Source of the DNA: Listeria swaminathanii
GTDB lineage: Bacteria; Bacillota; Bacilli; Lactobacillales; Listeriaceae
Reading direction: 5' to 3'
DNA length: 64,000 bases
Assembly (NCBI RefSeq): GCF_014229645.1
Contig: NZ_JAATOD010000001.1
Span: 620,001 to 684,000 of the forward strand
Shown here: positions 46,537 through 55,853 of the stretch, piece after piece
Layout of the letters: each line of letters starts with the position of its first letter
How positions within the stretch are numbered: the stretch's first letter is position 1
Translations under genes and position numbers: made by a program
Notes under the pieces: model-generated
The model's input: the letters and a program-made list of their open reading frames with translations, nothing else
Database searches by the model: none
Told to the model about the DNA's origin: nothing

Positions 46537-47376
46537 ATGTTTCGCGTATTTATTTTATTTGGATTTGGTTTTTATTTGATGCAGTTACATATTTCTGGTG
46601 ATATCAGTAAATATATTAATATGAAATACGCTTATTTATCTTTTTCCGCAATGATTGCCGCATTTTTACTCGCGATTATTCAGCTAATTATGGTTTTTCG
46701 CGATGAAGATATTGGTGCGAAAACAGAACATATGGGGCATACCCATGACGGCGAAAATACTATTTGGAAAAAAATCATGGTGTACGGTTTACTTTCCTAC
46801 GCTTTAATCGCTGGTTTTCTTTTCCCAGTCGCAACCCTTGATTCAACGATTGTTTCTGCTAAAGGATTTCATTTCCCAAAAAACAACGCTGCTGGAGATG
46901 ACCCATACGCCCAAAATCAATTTTTACGACCAGATACGAGTGGCTATTTTGGAGAAACTGATTATGAAAAAATGATGGCGAAAGAAAAAGCCGAAATCAT
47001 CGATCAAAATCCCATCAAAGTCAATGACAGTAATTATTTAATGACGATGGAAATCCTCTACAATTATCCAGGCGAGTTTACTGGCAAACAAATCGAATTT
47101 ACTGGGTTTGTTTATAATGATGATGTCACCAAAGATAATAACCTATTCTTGTTCCGCTTTGGAATTATTCACTGTGTTGCCGATTCAGGTGTGTTCGGAA
47201 TGCTCGTTCAAATGCCCGAAAAAACCGATTTGAAAAACGATACATGGCTTACTGTAAAAGGAACCATCACCCAAGAATACTATTCACCTTTTAAAATGAA
47301 TATTCCATCTGTGCAAGTAGAAAGCTATAAAGAAGTAGCAAAACCAAAATCAGTTTATGTCTATCGTAAATATTAA
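46537..47376 (+). CDS. TIGR03943 (YcgQ-like) membrane protein
   Basis: A 279-aa protein with two N-terminal transmembrane helices, a short His/Asp segment (HMGHTHDGEN), a third helix and a C-terminal extracytoplasmic domain. That domain contains a beta-rich OB-like part (GKQIEFTGFVYND, then FLFRFGIIHCVADSG, with a conserved HC pair). It is the standard partner of YraQ-type permeases. It possibly helps metal or metalloid handling at the membrane; the role is inferred from context only. Confidence 0.78.
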   Translation: MFRVFILFGFGFYLMQLHISGDISKYINMKYAYLSFSAMIAAFLLAIIQLIMVFRDEDIGAKTEHMGHTHDGENTIWKKIMVYGLLSYALIAGFLFPVATLDSTIVSAKGFHFPKNNAAGDDPYAQNQFLRPDTSGYFGETDYEKMMAKEKAEIIDQNPIKVNDSNYLMTMEILYNYPGEFTGKQIEFTGFVYNDDVTKDNNLFLFRFGIIHCVADSGVFGMLVQMPEKTDLKNDTWLTVKGTITQEYYSPFKMNIPSVQVESYKEVAKPKSVYVYRKY

Positions 47377-47464
47377 ATCGCTACTTGCGGATTTATGCAG
47401 CTTGCGTTATCCTTAAATAAAGCTGTTTACGTTTTCACGAATGAATAAAAGGATGGAACATTGA

Positions 47465-48385
47465 ATGAATGATTACAACCACTACTTTCATTTCCAACGA
47501 GAAGAATGGCGCAAGCTGGAAGTGAGTAAGGACCAAATATTAACTGCAGAGGAACTAGAAGAAATACGTGGTTTAAACGACCGAATTTCTTTACAAGATA
47601 TCTCTGAAATCTATTTACCACTAATAAAACTAATTGCGATTCAATACCATGAAGCGATTTTTATTCATGGCGAAAAAATGGAATACTTAAAGAAAAAAGA
47701 ATCGCGTGCCCCGTTTATCATTGCTTTAGCTGGAAGTGTGGCTGTTGGGAAAAGTACAACCGCGCGGGTTTTTAAATTAATGCTCGATCGCTGGTTCTCC
47801 AAAACAAGACAAGTTGAGCTTGTAACAACAGATGGCTTTCTCTATCCGAACAAAGTCTTAGAAGAGCGCGGCATCATGGATAAAAAAGGCTTTCCAGAAA
47901 GTTATGACCGTGACCGTTTTGCCAAGTTTTTAACAGACTTAAAAGCTAATAAAGAAGACGTCGAAGTGCCACTTTATTCGCATTTCACCTATGATGTTTT
48001 AGAAGAAACGCGGATGATGCATAATCCGGATATCGTGATTATTGAAGGAATCAACGTCCTCCAAGCCGACCAACACGAGAGCCTATTTCCAAGTGACTTC
48101 TTTGATTTCTCCGTTTACATGGATGCCAATGAAGCTGACATTAAGAAATGGTACTTAGAACGTTTCTTCATGCTTCGCGAAACAGCTTTCCAAGACGAAA
48201 GCTCCTATTTCCATCCATATACCAAAATCAGCAAACAAGAAGCCGAAACTTTTGCACTGGGTGTTTGGGATACAATCAACGGAGTCAACTTAAAAGAAAA
48301 CATTGAGAAAACAAAATACCGAGCGGACCTAGTGCTTCACAAAGGCACAGATCACCTCATTTCAGATATTTATTTACGCAAATAA
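47465..48385 (+). CDS. coaA: Pantothenate kinase, type I
   Basis: A 306-aa P-loop kinase that makes 4'-phosphopantothenate, the first and controlling step of CoA synthesis. The Walker A motif GSVAVGKSTT is at about 90-99. LVTTDGFLYPN and IVIIEGINVLQ are family signatures, and the length matches E. coli CoaA. AAGGATGG precedes the ATG. It is a single gene with its own terminator. Confidence 0.94.
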   Translation: MNDYNHYFHFQREEWRKLEVSKDQILTAEELEEIRGLNDRISLQDISEIYLPLIKLIAIQYHEAIFIHGEKMEYLKKKESRAPFIIALAGSVAVGKSTTARVFKLMLDRWFSKTRQVELVTTDGFLYPNKVLEERGIMDKKGFPESYDRDRFAKFLTDLKANKEDVEVPLYSHFTYDVLEETRMMHNPDIVIIEGINVLQADQHESLFPSDFFDFSVYMDANEADIKKWYLERFFMLRETAFQDESSYFHPYTKISKQEAETFALGVWDTINGVNLKENIEKTKYRADLVLHKGTDHLISDIYLRK

Positions 48386-48430
48386 CCGAATGCAGAAAGA
48401 AGGAAACTTCTTGCTGCGTTCGGTTTTTTC
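48383..48430 (+). terminator. Terminator of coaA
   Basis: AACCGAA and TTCGGTT with inner GCAG/CTGC arms are followed by six T. Confidence 0.8.
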
Positions 48431-48478
48431 TTTACATTAGAGAAAATCGGAGTACAATGGGAAGTGAGTAATCACTCA
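48431..48478 (+). promoter_or_regulatory. Promoter and TetR-type operator of the ABC exporter operon
   Basis: TTTACA (48431-48436) and TACAAT (48453-48458) with a 16-base spacer form a good promoter. The inverted repeat TGAGT-AATC-ACTCA (48465-48478) lies just downstream of the -10, where a bound TetR protein would block initiation. The cognate repressor is probably the third gene of the operon. Confidence 0.72.
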
Positions 48479-48501
48479 TTTTTGAAAAAGGAGGGAAAGC
48501 A

Positions 48502-49224
48502 ATGTCAGAAATAGCGATTAATGTAACGAATTTAGCAGTGGAAATTGGCAAGAAACAAATTTTATCCGATATGTCTCTCGAAATAGAAAAAGGGGAAATA
48601 TTCGGCTTAATCGGCCCATCCGGCGCTGGCAAAACCACGCTCGTCAAAACAATCATCGGCATGGAAAAAGCAACGAGCGGACAAACCGAAGTACTAGGAA
48701 AAGTAATGCCTAATTTGCCCGTCATTAGCAAAATTGGCTACATGGCCCAATCGGACGCACTCTATACCGATTTGACCGCCAAAGAAAACTTAGATTTTTT
48801 TGCTTCACTTTATTCTATTAAAGGTGCGGCCAAGAAAGAGCGCATGAACTATGCAGCCAATCTCGTTAATTTACAACAAGATTTAACCAAAAAGGTGACC
48901 AATTATTCGGGAGGAATGAAGCGGAGGCTCTCTTTAGCTATTTCTGTACTTGCAGATCCAGACGTCCTTATTTTAGATGAGCCAACAGTCGGAATTGATC
49001 CAGAGCTAAGAAAAACCATTTGGGAAGAACTAGCAGACTTGAAAGCAAACGGCAAATGTATCCTTGTAACGACACACGTGATGGATGAGGCCGAAAAATG
49101 CGATCGACTTGCAATGATTAGAAACGGGAAAATAATTGCCGTAGGGACCCCACAGGAGCTCTCAAGCAAAACCTCGTCTGGTAAACTAGAAGATGCCTTT
49201 TTAGAGTTTGGAGGGAAGAACTAA
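48502..49224 (+). CDS. ABC exporter ATP-binding subunit
   Basis: A 240-aa ATPase. Walker A is GPSGAGKTTL, the signature is YSGGMKRRLSLA, Walker B is VLILDEPTVGID, and the switch His lies in VTTHVMDE. It belongs to the drug/antibiotic or polysaccharide exporter branch (NodI/DrrA-like). Its stop overlaps the start of the permease gene, so the two are co-translated. Confidence 0.9.
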   Translation: MSEIAINVTNLAVEIGKKQILSDMSLEIEKGEIFGLIGPSGAGKTTLVKTIIGMEKATSGQTEVLGKVMPNLPVISKIGYMAQSDALYTDLTAKENLDFFASLYSIKGAAKKERMNYAANLVNLQQDLTKKVTNYSGGMKRRLSLAISVLADPDVLILDEPTVGIDPELRKTIWEELADLKANGKCILVTTHVMDEAEKCDRLAMIRNGKIIAVGTPQELSSKTSSGKLEDAFLEFGGKN

Positions 49225-50339
49225 TGCGAATACTTGCTATCGTCAAACGAATCGTCAACCAATTTCGTCGTGACAAACGCACGCTCGCTTTAATGTTTCT
49301 CGCACCACTCTTACTAATCACACTGCTCACTTATTTATTTGAAGGCGATACAGTGAAGCCAGTCGTTGGCGTAAGCGGACTAACTGATTCCATGGTACAA
49401 GAACTAAAAGCAAATGATCTAACCATTAAAACATACCCAGACAATACCGATGCAACAGCTAAAATTAAAGATGCCGACCTCGATGCCTTTTTCCAACAAA
49501 ATGGTGAAAAAATCAAGGTAACTTACGAAAATAGTGAACCAAGCCTAAGTAAAGAAATCGGCTTAAAACTACAAAAATCCTTGATGGCGGAGCAGCAAAT
49601 ACAAGTGAAGAATCAAGCAAAAGCAACCGGAGAAGTACTCGCCAAAGCTGGAATTGACCCAAGCACCATTCCATCACTTACTCAAAGCCCAGAAAAATTA
49701 ACCATCTCAACCGATTACGTATACGGAGACAAGGATACTAGCTTTTTCGATACCATTAGCCCGATTTTCATTGGCTTTTTCGTCTTCTTCTTCGTATTTT
49801 TAATCGCCGGGATTTCCTTCTTGAGAGAACGGACAACTGGGACGCTTGAGCGACTCATGGCCACTCCAATTAAGCGGATTGAATTAGAACTAGGATATTT
49901 GATTGGCTTTGGAATTTTTGCCTTACTACAGTCCATTTTAGTCGCCGTATTTTCCATTCAAGTACTCGGCATGATGCAAAACGGCTCCTTATTCTATGTT
50001 TTACTAATTACGCTTACACTCGGAATGGTTTCACTCGCGCTAGGAATCTTACTCTCGACCTTTGCGAATAATGAGTTCCAAATCGTTCAGTTTATTCCAA
50101 TCGTTATCGTGCCACAAGTGCTATTCTGTGGGATTTTCCCACTCGACGGCATGGCAGATTGGCTCGTTTGGATCGCGCATATTATGCCACTATATTACGG
50201 CGCCAACGCATTAACATCCATCATGGTAAAAGGGGAAGGATTTGCTTCGTTTGCGAATGATTTCTACATTTTACTTGGATTTGTTCTCGTATTCGTTGTA
50301 TTAAATATTTTTGCTTTAAAAAAATACCGTAAAGTTTAA
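49224..50339 (+). CDS. ABC-2 type exporter permease subunit
   Basis: A 371-aa ABC-2 permease. One N-terminal transmembrane helix is followed by a long extracytoplasmic region (about 45-170), then five helices. The RERTTGTLERLMATPI loop is the typical coupling segment of DrrB/YhgE-like exporters. It forms a transporter with the preceding ATPase. The substrate is unknown; lipophilic drugs or envelope components are usual for relatives. Confidence 0.87.
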   Translation: MRILAIVKRIVNQFRRDKRTLALMFLAPLLLITLLTYLFEGDTVKPVVGVSGLTDSMVQELKANDLTIKTYPDNTDATAKIKDADLDAFFQQNGEKIKVTYENSEPSLSKEIGLKLQKSLMAEQQIQVKNQAKATGEVLAKAGIDPSTIPSLTQSPEKLTISTDYVYGDKDTSFFDTISPIFIGFFVFFFVFLIAGISFLRERTTGTLERLMATPIKRIELELGYLIGFGIFALLQSILVAVFSIQVLGMMQNGSLFYVLLITLTLGMVSLALGILLSTFANNEFQIVQFIPIVIVPQVLFCGIFPLDGMADWLVWIAHIMPLYYGANALTSIMVKGEGFASFANDFYILLGFVLVFVVLNIFALKKYRKV

Positions 50340-50360
50340 CTAGAAAGGAAGGGATAAGAC

Positions 50361-51017
50361 GTGGATGCAGAAGGAGATATCTTGCGCCAAATGCTCGATT
50401 TAACAGAAAGTGAAACAAAAATGAGCGATAAACAACGTCGTATTGTAGCCGCAGCGATTGAACTATTTGCCGAAAAAGGCTACGCGGGTACTTCTACAAA
50501 TGAAATCGCCAAAAAAGCTGGCGTCGCAGAAGGAACCATTTTCAGACATTATAAAACAAAAAAAGATTTATTGATGGCAATCACTATGCCGACATTGATT
50601 GGCGGTGTTATCCCATTTTTAGCACAAAGCTTCGTGAAAGAAGTGTTTGAAAGTGATTATCCAGATTTCCAGTCATTTATTCGGGAAATCATCGTTAATC
50701 GTTTTGAGTTTGCTAAAGAAAATGGAAAAGTTATTAAGATTTACTTTATGGAATTGTTTTATCATGATGAACTAAGAGTACAATTTTCGGAAATTTTTAT
50801 GACCCATGTAAAAGGGCAATTTGACCAAATGATTGACTATTATAAAGAGCGTGGCGAAATTGTTGATATGCCAAATAGCACGATTATGCGCGCGCTTATT
50901 ACGAATATTGTTGGTTTTATGTTGACGCGCTTTGTCGTTATGCCAGATGCAAATTGGCAGGATGAGAAAGAAATGGATGATACGGTCGCTTACATTATGC
51001 ACGGCTTAGGCAAATAA
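50361..51017 (+). CDS. TetR-family transcriptional regulator
   Basis: A 218-aa regulator. The N-terminal TetR helix-turn-helix spans about 25-70 (RRIVAAAIELFAEKGYAGTSTNEIAKKAGVAEGTIFRHYKTKKDLL), followed by a helical ligand domain. The start is GTG behind AAGGAAGGG; an internal ATG at codon 21 would remove an unusual acidic N-terminal extension. It is the third gene of the ABC exporter operon and probably represses it through the TGAGT/ACTCA palindrome upstream. Confidence 0.87.
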   Translation: MDAEGDILRQMLDLTESETKMSDKQRRIVAAAIELFAEKGYAGTSTNEIAKKAGVAEGTIFRHYKTKKDLLMAITMPTLIGGVIPFLAQSFVKEVFESDYPDFQSFIREIIVNRFEFAKENGKVIKIYFMELFYHDELRVQFSEIFMTHVKGQFDQMIDYYKERGEIVDMPNSTIMRALITNIVGFMLTRFVVMPDANWQDEKEMDDTVAYIMHGLGK

Positions 51018-51056
51018 AAAAGGTAGTCCAGTTATTCTGGACTACCTTTTTTTTAT
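51016..51056. terminator. Bidirectional terminator between tetR and ltaS
   Basis: AAAAAAGGTAGTCCAG and CTGGACTACCTTTTTT form a perfect 16-bp stem with a five-base loop, usable from both strands. Confidence 0.9.
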
Positions 51057-53011
51057 TTAGTTGAGTCAGTTGATTTTTTCTTATTGTAGTTGTATTTACT
51101 TGGATCTACTTTTTGGAAACCATCAGGAGCGTAGAAACGTAACAAGTCACCTTGTAATACAGAGTCGGAAAGCTCTAATTCTTTCGCAACTTTTTCTTTC
51201 GTTTCTTTCATTTCTTTTGTTTCCGTAGCAATTGGTTCGCCGGTTTTTTGATTATACATGTTACCACCAATCATCGAGTAAGTAGGGGTTATATAATCAC
51301 CATTTCGGAATGGAACCAGTTGTTTATGATCTTTGGAAAGTAAATCTGTACCAAATTGCAAGTACTCTTTGTTATCAACACCAAGTAAGTGAAGTAATGT
51401 CGGTAGTAAGTCAACTTGACCACCGTATTGTTCTTGAACGCCACCTTGAACACCAGGAACGTGAATCATTAATGGAACACGCTGCGCTTGGGCATTTTCA
51501 AAAGTGTTGTATTCTTTACCAAGAATTTTAGTCATTGCTTCTTCATGGTTGTCGGAAATACCATAGTGGTCACCGTACATGATAATTACAGAGTTATCGT
51601 AAAGACCAGATTTTTTCAAGTAATCAACAAAGCTCTTAACAGATTCGTCTAAATAACGAGCTGTTTGGAAATACGTATCTACAGAAGAATCGCCAGTCGT
51701 TGCCGGAGCAATGGAAGCATCTTTCTCATCGATTGGATAAGGGAAGTGGTTCGTAAGCGTAATAAATTTCGTGTAGAACGGTTGTTGTAAGGACGATAGA
51801 TATTCTTCGGACTCTTTAAAGAATGGTTTATCTTTAAGGCCGTAGTTAGAAACATCTGCTTCGTTCATATCGTAGTAACTAGCATCAAAGAATTTATCGT
51901 AACCAAATTGTTTATAAATTTCATCACGATTCCAGAAGCTCTTATAGTTACCGTGGAATACAGCGCTTGTATAGCCTTGCTGTCCTAAAATAGCAGAGGC
52001 AGATTCATACGTGTTTTGCCCTTTAGTCGTAAAGGCAGAACCTTGAGGCAAGCCGTAAAGCGAGTTCTCAAGTAGCATCTCAGAGTCAGCTGTTTTACCT
52101 TGACCAGTTTGGTGGAAGAAGTTTGTAAAGCTTAGTGTATTTTGATCTTTAAAGAAAGAGTTAATAAACGGCGTTACTTCTTCTCCATTAAGTTTGTAAT
52201 TCACTAGGAACTGTTGGAAACTTTCTAAGTGAATATAAATAACGTTTTTACCTTTCGCTTTACCGAAATATTCCGGGTTTGGCGCGGCGTATTTGGATTT
52301 AGTATAGTTTAAAACTTCAGTAACGTCACTACTATCAGCAAGTGCACGCTGCGTAGATGATTCGGTACTTTTTACTGCGTCATAGATTTGGTAGTTAGTC
52401 ATACCAAGATATTTAACAATATAATTTCTATCAAATGTTCTTGTTAACAGTTGTGGACGATCAATTTCTGCAAGTCCTAAGTTACCAAAGAACATCGCGA
52501 TACCAAGTGTTAGAACTCCAACAACTTTTCTCGCACGAATACGGGCAGTTTTGTCTGGTTTTACAAAGCGGAAAGCAAGTAGTGCAATTAAAATAATAAT
52601 ATCCGCGAAGTAAATAATATCGTGCCAGCTGAGTAACGCTGTGATACTACTTCCCATGTCGCCCATGTTTTGCATTTGTTTTGCATTTAGATTCGGAAGC
52701 GTAATGAAATCACTAAAGAATCGATAATAAACAATATTTGCGTAAAGAATGAAACTCATTAAAAAGTCAATAACGATAATCCAAATGAATGAACGACGTC
52801 CTTTAGCAAAAAGCGCAAGACCAATAAAGAAAATGGCCCCACTTAATGGATTAATGAACAGCAAAATTTGCTGCATAAGATTTTCTATGCCAAGTTTAAA
52901 TTCAAGTTGATATGCAATATACGTTTTTAGCCAATAAAGAATGACGGCTAGAACAAAAAATCCATAATTCTTGCTTAAAAACGTTTGGATTTTTATTTTC
53001 CAATCCTTCAT
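51053..53011 (-). CDS. ltaS: Lipoteichoic acid synthase
   Basis: A 652-aa membrane enzyme that polymerises the glycerol-phosphate chain of LTA from phosphatidylglycerol. Five transmembrane helices (about 15-180) are followed by an extracellular sulfatase-like domain (about 240-620). The nucleophile Thr307 lies in QTGQGKTADSE. Metal-ligand segments are HLESFQ near 261, MYGDHYG and FHGNYKSFWNRDE. The extracellular part is probably released by signal peptidase near ALADSS (about 223-228). With two LtaS-type enzymes known in Listeria, this one looks like the main synthase, not the primase. Confidence 0.92.
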   Translation of the reverse strand: MKDWKIKIQTFLSKNYGFFVLAVILYWLKTYIAYQLEFKLGIENLMQQILLFINPLSGAIFFIGLALFAKGRRSFIWIIVIDFLMSFILYANIVYYRFFSDFITLPNLNAKQMQNMGDMGSSITALLSWHDIIYFADIIILIALLAFRFVKPDKTARIRARKVVGVLTLGIAMFFGNLGLAEIDRPQLLTRTFDRNYIVKYLGMTNYQIYDAVKSTESSTQRALADSSDVTEVLNYTKSKYAAPNPEYFGKAKGKNVIYIHLESFQQFLVNYKLNGEEVTPFINSFFKDQNTLSFTNFFHQTGQGKTADSEMLLENSLYGLPQGSAFTTKGQNTYESASAILGQQGYTSAVFHGNYKSFWNRDEIYKQFGYDKFFDASYYDMNEADVSNYGLKDKPFFKESEEYLSSLQQPFYTKFITLTNHFPYPIDEKDASIAPATTGDSSVDTYFQTARYLDESVKSFVDYLKKSGLYDNSVIIMYGDHYGISDNHEEAMTKILGKEYNTFENAQAQRVPLMIHVPGVQGGVQEQYGGQVDLLPTLLHLLGVDNKEYLQFGTDLLSKDHKQLVPFRNGDYITPTYSMIGGNMYNQKTGEPIATETKEMKETKEKVAKELELSDSVLQGDLLRFYAPDGFQKVDPSKYNYNKKKSTDSTK

Positions 53012-53123
53012 GAAACACCTCTCCTACACACTATTTACTCGTTTTATTTGTTGTTTTTTTAAATGAAAAAAAGAAGCTGTATTATGTAAAAAAACAATCT
53101 CATACAGCACCCACTTTAACATA

Positions 53124-53151
53124 ATTCTAACACAAGATTAATAAAAGGCAA
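53124..53151 (-). promoter_or_regulatory. Candidate promoter of ltaS
   Basis: Read on the minus strand, TTGCCT (53151-53146) and TAGAAT (53129-53124) are separated by 16 bases. The implied leader is about 105 nt and contains a GCTGTAT/ATACAGC hairpin (53074-53108). Confidence 0.5.
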
Positions 53152-53269
53152 GCTATAACCTATACGTCTGAAGTAGGATTTATTAAGAAATAGGCTGATA
53201 TAACTAGTCAAAAAAGAACCATTTGGAATAGAATTCTGCTAGAATAAAAAGAAAACATTGAGGTAAGTA

Positions 53270-53893
53270 ATGAATCCAATTATTACAAAAGAATTTTTCG
53301 AAACTAAAACGACAATGGAATTAGCGCGGGATATTCTTGGCATGCGTCTCGTACATCAAACAAGTAGTGGTGAGCTATCTGGCTTGATAGTGGAAACTGA
53401 AGCGTACCTTGGCGCAACCGATATGGCAGCACATAGTTTTCAAAACCTTCGAACGAAACGAACCGAAGTGATGTTTGCCTCACCCGGTACAATCTATATG
53501 TACCAAATGCATCGCCAAGTTTTGCTTAATTTTATTACTATGCAAAAAGGTATCCCAGAAGCCATTCTAATACGAGCAATCGAACCTGACGAAGAGTCGC
53601 TCGAACAAATGGCACATAATCGTCACGGGAAAACAGGCTTTGAACTTACAAATGGTCCAGGAAAATTATCGCAAGCATTAGGATTAAGTATGCAAGATTA
53701 CGGGAAAACTCTTTTTGATAGTAACATTTGGCTAGAAGGGGCAAAAACGCCGCATATAATAGAAGCAACTAATCGAATCGGGGTACCTAATAAAGGAATG
53801 GCAACCCATTTCCCTCTAAGATTCACCGCCAAAGGAAGCCCATATATTTCTGCTCAGCGAAAAAGTAGTATTTTGACCCATATTTGGGAGTGA
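53270..53893 (+). CDS. 3-methyladenine DNA glycosylase (AAG/MPG family)
   Basis: A 207-aa base-excision repair enzyme that removes alkylated purines. It has the AAG signature [17 protein letters not shown] with the catalytic Glu, then [22 protein letters not shown] and [12 protein letters not shown]. The length is typical of bacterial members. GAGGT precedes the ATG. It is divergent from ltaS across a 260-base gap. Confidence 0.88.
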   Translation: MNPIITKEFFETKTTMELARDILGMRLVHQTSSGELSGLIVETEAYLGATDMAAHSFQNLRTKRTEVMFASPGTIYMYQMHRQVLLNFITMQKGIPEAILIRAIEPDEESLEQMAHNRHGKTGFELTNGPGKLSQALGLSMQDYGKTLFDSNIWLEGAKTPHIIEATNRIGVPNKGMATHFPLRFTAKGSPYISAQRKSSILTHIWE

Positions 53894-53948
53894 TTTTACA
53901 ATTTTGTCACAGGTCGGAAAAATACTTCGCGTAAGTCACTAATTTTCT

Positions 53949-53977
53949 TTGCTTCATCAGAGGAGCTACTATATAAT
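53949..53977 (+). promoter_or_regulatory. Promoter of srtA
   Basis: TTGCTT (53949-53954) and TATAAT (53972-53977) with a 17-base spacer lie 25 bases before the srtA start codon. Confidence 0.72.
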
Positions 53978-54001
53978 GAAATAGTTACAAGGAGGAATTA
54001 T

Positions 54002-54670
54002 ATGTTAAAGAAAACAATCGCAATAATTATTTTAATCATCGGGTTACTATTAATTTTTTCCCCATTCATCAAAAACGGTATCGTGAAATACATGAGTGGT
54101 CATGAAACAATCGAACAATATAATGCATCAGACATACAAAAAAATAATAAAAAAGACGCTACCTTTGATTTTGAAAGTGTGCAGCTACCATCCATGACTT
54201 CCGTTATTCAAGGAGCCGCAAATTATGACAAAGATGCAGTTGTCGGTGCGATCGCAGTTCCATCTGTAGACGTAAGCTTACTCGTATTCAAAGGAACCAA
54301 TACAGCCAACTTGCTTGCAGGCGCGACAACCATGCGTTCCGATCAAGTAATGGGTAAAGGTAATTATCCGCTAGCGGGACACCATATGCGTAATGAGTCG
54401 ATGTTATTTGGCCCAATTATGAAAGTTAAACAAGGCGACAAGATTTATCTAACAGATCTTGAGAACTTATATGAATACAAAGTCACTGAAACAAAAACAA
54501 TTGATGAAACAGAAGTAAGCGTTATTGACAACACAAAAGACGCTAGAGTGACACTGATTACATGTGATAAACCAACCGAAACAACAAAACGATTTGTGGC
54601 AGTTGGTGAACTAGAGAAAACTGAAAAACTTACAAAAGAACTAGAAGATAAATATTTCCCTAGTAAATAA
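54002..54670 (+). CDS. srtA: Class A sortase
   Basis: A 222-aa transpeptidase that cuts LPXTG proteins between Thr and Gly and links them to lipid II. The N-terminal membrane anchor is at about 6-24. The catalytic residues are His127 or His128 in LAGHHMRNE, Cys188 in TLITCDKP and Arg197 in TKRFVAV. The LPHTG protein encoded at 7066 is an expected substrate. GGAGG precedes the ATG. The 3' end overlaps the convergent lipoprotein gene by 11 bases. Confidence 0.95.
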   Translation: MLKKTIAIIILIIGLLLIFSPFIKNGIVKYMSGHETIEQYNASDIQKNNKKDATFDFESVQLPSMTSVIQGAANYDKDAVVGAIAVPSVDVSLLVFKGTNTANLLAGATTMRSDQVMGKGNYPLAGHHMRNESMLFGPIMKVKQGDKIYLTDLENLYEYKVTETKTIDETEVSVIDNTKDARVTLITCDKPTETTKRFVAVGELEKTEKLTKELEDKYFPSK

Positions 54671-55721
54671 AAAATATCCCTACAGAATTTATTCTGCGGG
54701 GATATTTTTTATGGAAAGAAAGTGAACCATTATAATCACTTATTAAACTATTGTATTCCTCTATTAATTTTTCTGGCGTTCCTTCTATTGTTTCAATAAA
54801 GATAGGATTTTTTAGCTCATCTTCAGGTATGGCTTGTTTCTTTTTCGCGCGGTCGAGTATTAACGTTGCTTCTGCTTTTGTGCTTGTCACTTTTTTTACT
54901 AAGAAAACAAGGTCATTACTCGCTAATTTTTCTTTTTCTAGTTGCGCTTCATCTGTACTTGCTTTGATGAATGCCTCATAAGTCTTTGTTAAATTAGTAT
55001 ATTGTTTTTCGTAAGCTGCGATATCCAGCTCCGTTAAATTGGAAGCATTTATTTGTTGGTTGCGAAGTTCAGCGACCAGGTTTTCACTAGCAGAAATAAA
55101 ATTATTTAAGGCAAGACATGTCAGACTGCCAGATTTTTCCATTTCTTTTGCTGCAAAAGCTTGTTGTGCGGTGTTTAGTTTTTGCATTGCTTCATTAAAA
55201 GATTGTATTTCTTTATTCGAATTTTGGATGGAATTGGTCAATTCTTTATGGAGTGTGGCAGCTTTTGCATAATTATCATCCAAATAACTTTTAGAAGTGA
55301 AGTAAGTTTGTAAATCATTTAGTATGTGGATTTCATTAGTTATCTCGCTGGAAAGTTTTTCAAAATTTTTATCCATTGGAAGTGATGGTGCTTTACTCAC
55401 GGAATCTTTCATAGCAATAATAGCATTGGCTGTTCCAGCGGGATTTCTAATAGGTGTTAAGAAATCGTTATTGCTCGGTATTTTGAAATCGCCATTTTCA
55501 TCAGAATAACTTTTTAAATAGTTCGTTCTTGCGTTAATAAAATCATAATTCATGGCGTTGCTTAGTTTTACATAATCGTTATACTTTACTAATTCTTCTT
55601 TGGTGTATAGGCCGTTATCGGTTGCGGAATTTTCTTTTTTATCACTACCACAACCAGCCAGTAAGCTTACGGAAAGCGCGATAATGAGTAAACATAGGCC
55701 TGTCTTTTTAAAATAATTCAA
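54660..55721 (-). CDS. DUF3829 (YiiG-like) lipoprotein
   Basis: A 353-aa predicted lipoprotein. The signal peptide ends in the lipobox LLAGC, giving a lipidated Cys at about residue 24. The rest is helical and polar, with the YiiG/DUF3829 pattern (YNDYVKLSNAMNYDFINARTNYL near the start, IEEYNSLISDYN near the end). Function is unknown. The start is TTG with GAGG upstream. The last dozen codons read through the srtA terminator hairpin and the gene overlaps srtA tail to tail, which suggests an unusual 3' junction. It may be an accessory gene relative to other Listeria strains; that is not proven. Confidence 0.75.
   Translation of the reverse strand: MNYFKKTGLCLLIIALSVSLLAGCGSDKKENSATDNGLYTKEELVKYNDYVKLSNAMNYDFINARTNYLKSYSDENGDFKIPSNNDFLTPIRNPAGTANAIIAMKDSVSKAPSLPMDKNFEKLSSEITNEIHILNDLQTYFTSKSYLDDNYAKAATLHKELTNSIQNSNKEIQSFNEAMQKLNTAQQAFAAKEMEKSGSLTCLALNNFISASENLVAELRNQQINASNLTELDIAAYEKQYTNLTKTYEAFIKASTDEAQLEKEKLASNDLVFLVKKVTSTKAEATLILDRAKKKQAIPEDELKNPIFIETIEGTPEKLIEEYNSLISDYNGSLSFHKKYPRRINSVGIFFIY
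54669..54710. terminator. Bidirectional terminator inside the lipoprotein 3' end
   Basis: AAAAAATATCCC with CAGAAT (54669-54688) pairs with ATTCTG and GGGATATTTTTT (54691-54710), two wobble or mismatched positions in 20. It terminates srtA. For the minus strand it lies before the lipoprotein stop codon. Confidence 0.82.
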
Positions 55722-55853
55722 TAGTTGATCATCCTCATCTGTAAATTTAAAAAGGTGCTTTCTAAGTGTAGCATTTTTTCTGGATGATTTCTCCTTTTAT
55801 TGTAAATGTTGTATCATAGACATGAGGTTTACTTTGAGAAAGGAAGTGCAGTG

